In this document: piece after piece, positions 58,243-64,000 of the stretch
Numbering within the stretch: position 1 is the stretch's first letter
Layout: every line of letters begins with the position of its first letter
Source: Tretioscincus oriximinensis
Lineage: Eukaryota; Chordata; Lepidosauria; Squamata; Gymnophthalmidae
Direction: 5' to 3'
Assembly (NCBI GenBank): GCA_022410635.1
Contig: JAJVDF010000261.1
Location: 1,192,431 to 1,256,430 of the forward strand
Length of the DNA: 64,000 nucleotides
Translations under genes and position numbers: made by a program
Notes under the pieces: model-generated
What the model was told of the DNA's origin: nothing
Database searches by the model: none
Seen by the model: only the letters and a program-made list of their open reading frames with translations

Positions 58243-59499
58243 CCAATTATAAAGATCTGTGATTCATCCCTTACCCTAATTTATATCACCGACATGACTT
58301 CTGCTAATCAGCATATTAGGTCTTGATTACATCTAAGTTTTAGTCCAGGTTCACTTTCTTGATATGTTTAGGAGAACATATCAGGAAAGTGACAAGATGT
58401 TTTCTAACACTAAAAAGTGTTGCTGATTTTTCCCCATTCTGAAAGTATACTAAAGCTGGATTAAATTTTAAGTATCACCAGGATGCTAGGGAAAGAATCT
58501 TCACCCCACTCTGGATGGCTAAACTTCTAGCTTCCTTGACTGTTTTTTTTTTTTCATATTCTTCTGCTTCAAAAGATGCTAACTTAGCCAAGCACAGCCT
58601 ATTGCACATCGTTGCCCTCTTCTCTGCTGTATGTACTATTATATTGGTTACTCTGTGGTGCAATGAATCTTGCTCCAAGGCAAGAGGTTATGCTTGGAGT
58701 GGCCTCTGAACTTATCACCAAATACTACCGCTTTGAGATTTCTTTGTCTCCAGGCAGTTTCCTTGATTTTGTGACCAAATGAGAAAGTGAAGATGGAGCC
58801 TCTTTACTAATTGCTCCATATGTGGAATGTGCTCCTCTTGCCTTCTCTGGCTGTTTGCTGATGGCATTGTTTTTGACTGAATAGCTTTGCTGGAAAAGCC
58901 AGTGTTTTCCTAAGGCCATGACTTAAATCTAATAGGGCAGAGAGGGGAAGGGAACTGTTGTGTAGCCTGCCTTTATTATATGTACACAGGGACCCCTTGT
59001 TGGTTACTCTGCTTACTGGGAACTGCTGACCCCCACCCTGATCTGTCCCCTGAAATTAGAAGACGGAGAAGCCATTTATTAGGAAACCTTTTGTCCTATG
59101 GCCAGACAGAGCCAAAAGGTTTTGTTTGTGTGTTAATAAGGAGAGATGGGAGAGACAAAGCCACAAAAGTGAACTTAAATATGAGCCCAGGTCTATGAGA
59201 AGATGCTGGAATTCTACGAGAACTAACTACTACTTTATCAAAATTTAGCACAGCATTTTTTTTTAAAAAAGTTTATTTTAGTACTTATATGCTAAGTATT
59301 AAAAGGACCTTCACCTTAAATTGTATTTGTAACAATTAAACACAATTAAAATATATCACAAAATATAGCTCTTATCCTAACCCCAGGGAAGCTAACGATC
59401 AAAGTCATGGGTGAAGTGATCTGTTTTAACCAGGTACTGAAAATAAAAGAATTATGGAACCTTGAATTTCTGCAAGATTCACAATAAAAGGCCCTGATA

Positions 59500-59765
59500 T
59501 GCTAATATACTTCTGAGGGTATCTGATCTTTCAGAAGACTCTCATTTGATTTTCGTTCAAAAGCAGGATAATGTGCATATTACCAGAAGTTGCCCTCAAC
59601 ATATGAACTGTTGAATTCTGAACTAGTTCAACTTCTGGACTATCTTCAGTTGTATTTAGGTCTAGGTAGAATACATTATAGAAGTCTAGTCTTAGAACAT
59701 GTAGATCACCATGGCCAAGTAGTCTCTGTCCAGGAAAGGCTGAAACTGATGAACCAGGAAAAGAT
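59500..59765 (+). repeat. L2-like LINE fragment
   Basis: ATTATAGAAGTCTAGTCTTAG, ATGTAGATCACCATGGCCAAG and CTCTGTCCAGGAAAGGCTGA are diverged forms of a widespread amniote LINE 3' block. Only moderate support because it is judged from memory of the family. Confidence 0.4.
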
Positions 59766-59940
59766 AACAATAGCAACAACTATTTTATTATTATGGAATA
59801 ACCATGCATATTATTAGAATAGCATGGATTTTGTTATTGTAAGCAATAACAAAGCAGTCTATTATTCTATGTATGTGTTATTATTTTCTAATGCTTATGT
59901 TAAATTCAAAGAAGTAGCCATATTAATCTGTGATTCTTTA

Positions 59941-60125
59941 TTTCAGAGAAATAGCCGTGTTAGTCCAGTAGAAAGTCCAGCAAAAGGGCCAGTAGCACGT
60001 AGAGGCTAACAGTAGAAAAGTAGATGGCATAAGCTTTTGTAGACTCCTGTAGACATAGATGTGTCTATGAAAGCTTATGCCACCTACTTTTCTACTAAAT
60101 GCTACTAGCCCCTTTACTGTGATTA
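59941..60125. mobile_element. Hammerhead-like palindromic family, long copy
   Basis: Starts TTTCAGAGAAATAGCCGTGT like the copy at 13692. The arms AAAAGTAGATGGCATAAGC with TTTTGTAGAC and, mirrored, GTCTATGAAAGCTTATGCC with ACCTACTTTT surround a centre near 60045. The match is poorer than in the 13733-13902 palindrome, and the word CTGAAGA is lost at the centre. Confidence 0.65.
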
Positions 60126-60422
60126 TTTAATGAATCCAACAGAAAACAGTAGTCTCTTATTTTAATTTTGAGTTTAGTTTGCTGGGCCCTGATGAATTCA
60201 TTATGACTGCATTTCAGATTAATGTTCGGTCAATTTTGCGTCCTCTTTTTTCCTTCATTTTAATCAGCTATTATTGCTGCTAGCTATTGTGGGCTTCTAA
60301 AATAACCATTGCAACATGTGGCCCACCCCAACACATATGTACATTTCTCTCAGTAGTTTGTCGTATGTTATTCAATGCACACGATTGTCAGTACAAGTTA
60401 CCAAAGCTGTAGTTACTTGATG

Positions 60423-60762
60423 CAGACACGGATAGCTCAGTTACTAAGGAATCCGTCTCTCACCTGGGAGATGGGGTTTCGAAGCCCTGTGTGGGACATG
60501 GGGTAGGGTGAGCACCTTCCACTAGCCTGTAACTCTAGCCAACCCAGCTATTCGAAAGCATGAATTGCAAGAAACTTCAACTGATTGCAAGTAGATACAT
60601 GGGAACCACCAGAGCCTGGTGGGGAAGATAGAATGTGAGCCTTCGGGCAAAAATACCCTTGTAAGCTGCTTTGAGTGCCTTTGAAAGGTGAGAAAAGCAG
60701 GGTATAATAACTCAGTTCTTCTTCTTCTTCTTCTTCTTCTTCTTCTTCTTCTTCTTCTTCTA
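60423..60762 (+). repeat. tRNA-derived SINE, TTC-tailed family, long tail
   Basis: Head CAGACACGGATAGCTCAGTT with A box, B-box region GGTTTCGAAGCCC, the usual body, and a long perfect (TTC)n tract at about 60716-60761, the longest tail among the copies. The long pure tail suggests either youth or microsatellite growth. Confidence 0.9.
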
Positions 60763-61510
60763 TTGCATGGATTCACTGAACTTCTGTGAAATTCAAAATC
60801 AAACTTTCTTTCATCAATCAAACTTGCAGACTTTCACCAATCCGCTAGTCTTGACAAGTTCCGTGTCGCAAAAACGTCTACAAGAAGGCTTTTCCTACTT
60901 GCCTCTATGGAACTGGAAATATAAACCATATTGCTTTTTGCACAGCATAGACTTGCTGTGCATTTCATTATCTGAAATTCAGATGCCTTGTATCTTTGTA
61001 TATTTTAAAATAAGTAAGGGAAAGTGCCATATGGCAGTGGGTGAATTGTTGCCTCCTGGGTAAAATAACTGTCTTTAGACTTGGAAAACACATTCTGTAG
61101 TTTAAATTATTCAGACAGTTTTAAAAGTTTTAAATAGGAAACTTAAAAAAAAAGAAGAAATTATTATTTATGGAATATTTTAGCTGTTGCTTTTTCATTC
61201 CTTCCTATTTTCCTTGGAATATAAATGCTATTCTTTAATACTTCTTTTATGCATTTTTTCCTAGGTTGTCAAACTCTTTTTAATTTTTTTTTAAAGACCA
61301 GGAAACACTTTACACAAAGTAAATCACAGTGCCTTCACAAAATTTCCAGGGTGTCAAAGGTTATAAGGGTGCCCTGGAGGATTAAATTACTGACACAAGT
61401 GTCAAAAAGTCAGTTTTGCTCTATTCCCAAGTCACATGTGTCACCAAGGCAGATAGAAAGTAAAATTGCCTTGAAAGCGCAGGAAGCATAACATGAGAAC
61501 TGGGCCTAAA

Positions 61511-61592
61511 TATACTGCTCAAAACAATTAAGGGAACACTTTAACATACACTGTTATGTTAAAGTGTTCCCTTAATTGTTTTGAGCAGCATA
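61511..61592. mobile_element. Tc1-type mini-palindrome
   Basis: CTGCTCAAAACAATTAAGGG at 61515 is mirrored by CCCTTAATTGTTTTGAGCAG ending at 61588. The two arms of about 34 bases are perfect and only a few bases separate them. TA dinucleotides lie at both edges (61513-61514 and 61591-61592). CTGCTCAAAA ends with TA flanks are those of Tc1-like elements widespread in vertebrates. Almost nothing but the terminal repeats remains. Confidence 0.8.
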
Positions 61593-63382
61593 TATAGCTA
61601 TAATGTGCATGTAGAGCAGAAATTACTGAGCTTTGTTATTTCTTCTTTTTGACTTATAACATGGCATTGTTCTAATGTTATATTTTAGCTCTGTGGTTAA
61701 TACAGTTTACTAAAATTTTATTCCAGGGTGAGAAGATGGAATATAGTGCCTGAAATAATTTATCTTAAAACTTTACAGTCTCTCTTATATCCAATGTTGA
61801 AGCAAAATTCCACCCAGCAGAATGAACAATCTAACTTTTTCTAGCATAAAATGCTACTTCAACAAACTCTGTAATGTTGGATTGATTTTAACCAACTGCA
61901 CTGGCATGCCTTCAGTTCTATATCAGTTTTGATTTTCGTTGCTTGGAGTTTGGTTTAATATTGCTATTGTTATAAATTTGTTTAGAAAACTTAACAATAT
62001 CCTTAAAAAAACTTGCTGAGGTCATTGTTTGTTGCTTTTATTCATTTCATTTTTAGGATGCCTCTAGTTGAAATGGTAATAATGAACATCAATTAGCAAA
62101 ATTCAAGTCACATATGTGGTATCTGGCCTCCTCCAGGCAAGCTGCTTAAATCCAGAATTTACTTTAAATCTGGAATCACCCAATTGCTCGTCTGTCCTTA
62201 CTTTTCTGCATTACCATAGCGAGGAGCTGCCCAAGAACAATTTCCCTTCCCCTCATATATCTAAGCTCCAGTATGCATGCCTTGCTTCAAATCTTAGCTG
62301 AATTCTTGCCCTTCCCTGTCTGTTCACACGCACACACACTATAGAATAACTACTATTGGGAAAACCTGGAGCAATGGGGCTTTTTATTGAATGGATTGCT
62401 GGAATGCTGTGAGCATGTGAGGCAGATTCTTCATGATATAACTACCATCGCTGTTTAAAAACCTTATCTGGAGGGGGCCTCTGTGGCATACAGACTGAAA
62501 GAAATACTTCATAAAACTCAATATATTGAGTAAGGAATTTTAATAACTATTGAGAAACTCCCTTCCTCTCCTCCTCTTCTAATGGATAGTTAGTGGGAGT
62601 ACGTTAGTACACTGCAATTTCTCCCAAGCCTTTGTAGTGAAGAGAATGACTTTTCCAACAGATTTGAGCTAAAACAAACAGGCTTCTGTTCCTAAACATT
62701 TATCCTGCATATAAGTCGAAATGTTTGTCTTCAGGGATTTGCTTTATATTTGAATATCTGGCAATGCCAAACAGATGTAGGTTTGTTCCTAGGGAAAAAA
62801 TAAAAGGAACTGTAATTGCAATTCCCTGAGGCATTAAAGGCCTTGCAATAGTCTGCAGAAGTATCCCTTTCAAACCAGCACTTTCCCACAGGCATTTACT
62901 GTTGATTATTTTATGGCTCTGCTTTGTTAATGAAGAATTAAACAAATTGGCATACCAAAGAGTCACTTTAGCACAGAGGTGTTTCTTATCTTTCCTTTTA
63001 GAAAGAAGCAAGAAAAACTTGACAAAATGGATTATTATTGCAAACATATATTCAATTTCCCTACTTCATTTTTCTTTGCGCAAAGCTAAGTATTATTTTC
63101 TTCTTCATAGATTCTGCTGCTCTTGTAACATTTTGTCATAGTTATCCACACTGATGCATCATTATGTTTGGTTACTATGATTACTATATATCCCGATTCA
63201 ATTCATGTTACCAGCCTTGAATTTTCAAGTACCAAAGAAGCCTGTGACAGCGTGTAAGTCAGTAATATCTTAATTTTCATAAATATATAACTTTGGAGAG
63301 TTTAAAGATACAAGTGTATCCTGAAAGAGGCACTCTAAGACACTTTGCCAGGAAGCCATTTTTAAGGCACAGAAATAACACT

Positions 63383-63520
63383 CAGATGTAATTTATTCCC
63401 TATAGTTGGATAATATTTTGGAATGAAGCGTGGATATTCTGGAATAAAGCAGTTGAGGCGATGCTTTATTATGAAATATCCAAGTATGGTGGAATAAATG
63501 AGGTCATGTTTCGATGTAGC
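63383..63520. mobile_element. Palindromic miniature element (TTATTCC family), copy
   Basis: CAGATGTAATTTATTCCC and, mirrored, GGAATAAATGAGGTCATGT enclose GCGTGGATATTCTGGAATAA and TGAAATATCCAAGTATGG, following the layout of 14141-14284. Confidence 0.6.
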
Positions 63521-63814
63521 TAGAGACAAGTAAAAAGAGCATTCCTAAACAGTCTTCATATTCAATGAATTCACACTACTGAAACTTCAGAATTCATGTG
63601 ATGCTTTGTAAATCCATGAATTGCTTGTAAAATCTGTGAGGTATGACAACCGTACAAGTTAGTTTGGATCAAAATTTCTGGCATGCACTTCTCATATCTT
63701 AGAGAATAACAAGGGGGAGAGGGAACGGAAGAAAGCGCTTCCAAGTCAACTTCTTTTAAATGCAATGGAATATATCTGATGTAGACTTAAAACCTTAAGA
63801 AAATTAGAAGAGTC

Positions 63815-64000
63815 TGTTAATTAAGTCCACATCCCATCTAGTTCAGTATTCTGCCTCTCAAGGAGGCCCATCAATTGCACCTGGACATTCTCAAGGAGCA
63901 GAAGAGCTTAACTTGCACTCAGTACCATGTAAATGGCATTCAGAGGAACCCTGCCTGTTTGTTTAACTTGAACAGTATCTAGGCATTCATTCTGGTAGCC
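63815..64000 (-). repeat. Old CR1/L3-like 3' fragment at window end
   Basis: CCCATCTAGTTCAGTATTCTG, CAATTGCACCTGGACATTCTC and GTAAATGGCATTCAGAGG follow the CR1 3' region on the minus strand; it continues beyond the window. Confidence 0.6.

Larger units (their letters stand above)
28213..64000. other. Intergenic region downstream of IGFBP5
   Basis: I see no convincing exon on either strand after the IGFBP5 polyadenylation signal. In other amniotes the convergent neighbour is IGFBP2, so minus-strand exons with CWCV and NCD motifs were looked for by eye and not found. Recognised repeats are listed separately. Stretches with nothing identified include 29430-30335, 30825-32890, 34005-34690, 36760-39070, 40000-40900, 42720-43275, 43460-44075, 44800-45980, 46500-47650, 48900-49490, 49880-50920, 51300-51600, 52000-53380, 54320-55480, 55670-56820, 60765-61510 and 61600-63380. 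Faint LINE or SINE tails at about 32236-32290 and 52500-52580 (ending in AAATAAATAAA) are suspected. Confidence 0.7.

Noticed and set aside
10099..60762. Recurring 300-base units as a CRISPR-like or satellite array
   Set aside because: The units are dispersed, in both orientations, with tRNA-like heads and TTC tails; they are SINEs in a vertebrate genome.
60522..60821. Minus-strand frame with a long arginine run
   Set aside because: The arginines are translated from the (TTC)n tail of a SINE read in reverse.

Overview
This window is vertebrate nuclear DNA, most probably from a squamate reptile (a lizard, perhaps a gecko). The evidence is one recognisable single-copy gene, IGFBP5, split by ordinary GT-AG introns, embedded in a sauropsid-style repeat landscape: CR1 LINEs of at least two 3'-end types, L1 and L2-like fragments, a tRNA-derived SINE family ending in (TTC)n, and many palindromic hAT-type and Tc1-type miniature elements. 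The clade is inferred from repeat flavour and is less certain than the gene call.

Layout. Positions 1-14648 are the downstream part of IGFBP5 intron 1; exon 1 (signal peptide and N-terminal IGF-binding domain) is not in the window. Exon 2 (14649-14881), exon 3 (18796-18915) and exon 4 (22428-22559, ending in TGA) encode the central linker and the complete C-terminal thyroglobulin type-1 domain. A long 3' UTR of about 5.65 kb runs to a canonical AATAAA at 28192-28197 and is nearly free of recognisable mobile elements, unlike everything around it. From about 28.2 kb to 64 kb I see only intergenic DNA rich in repeats. In other amniotes IGFBP2 lies tail-to-tail with IGFBP5, so it would be expected on the minus strand downstream, but I could not find any of its exons in these 36 kb.

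The IGFBP5 part is coherent. The exons join in frame (233, 120 and 132 bases), the six C-terminal cysteines are present, the basic heparin/matrix-binding and nuclear-localisation stretch is intact and is split by intron 3, and the Ser-Lys bond cut by PAPP-A proteases in mammals is kept.

The most interesting material is in the repeats. Three members of one hAT miniature family each have an 8-bp target duplication. A 170-bp palindrome with one mismatch per arm belongs to a family carrying a hammerhead-ribozyme-like core. A GC-rich palindromic element has inverted instead of direct flanks. A compound foldback of about 1 kb sits in intron 2. There is also a clean CR1-in-CR1 nest, a SINE inside a miniature palindrome, and an inverted pair of an unnamed 500-bp element. 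No bacterial or viral system, CRISPR array or second protein-coding gene was found.
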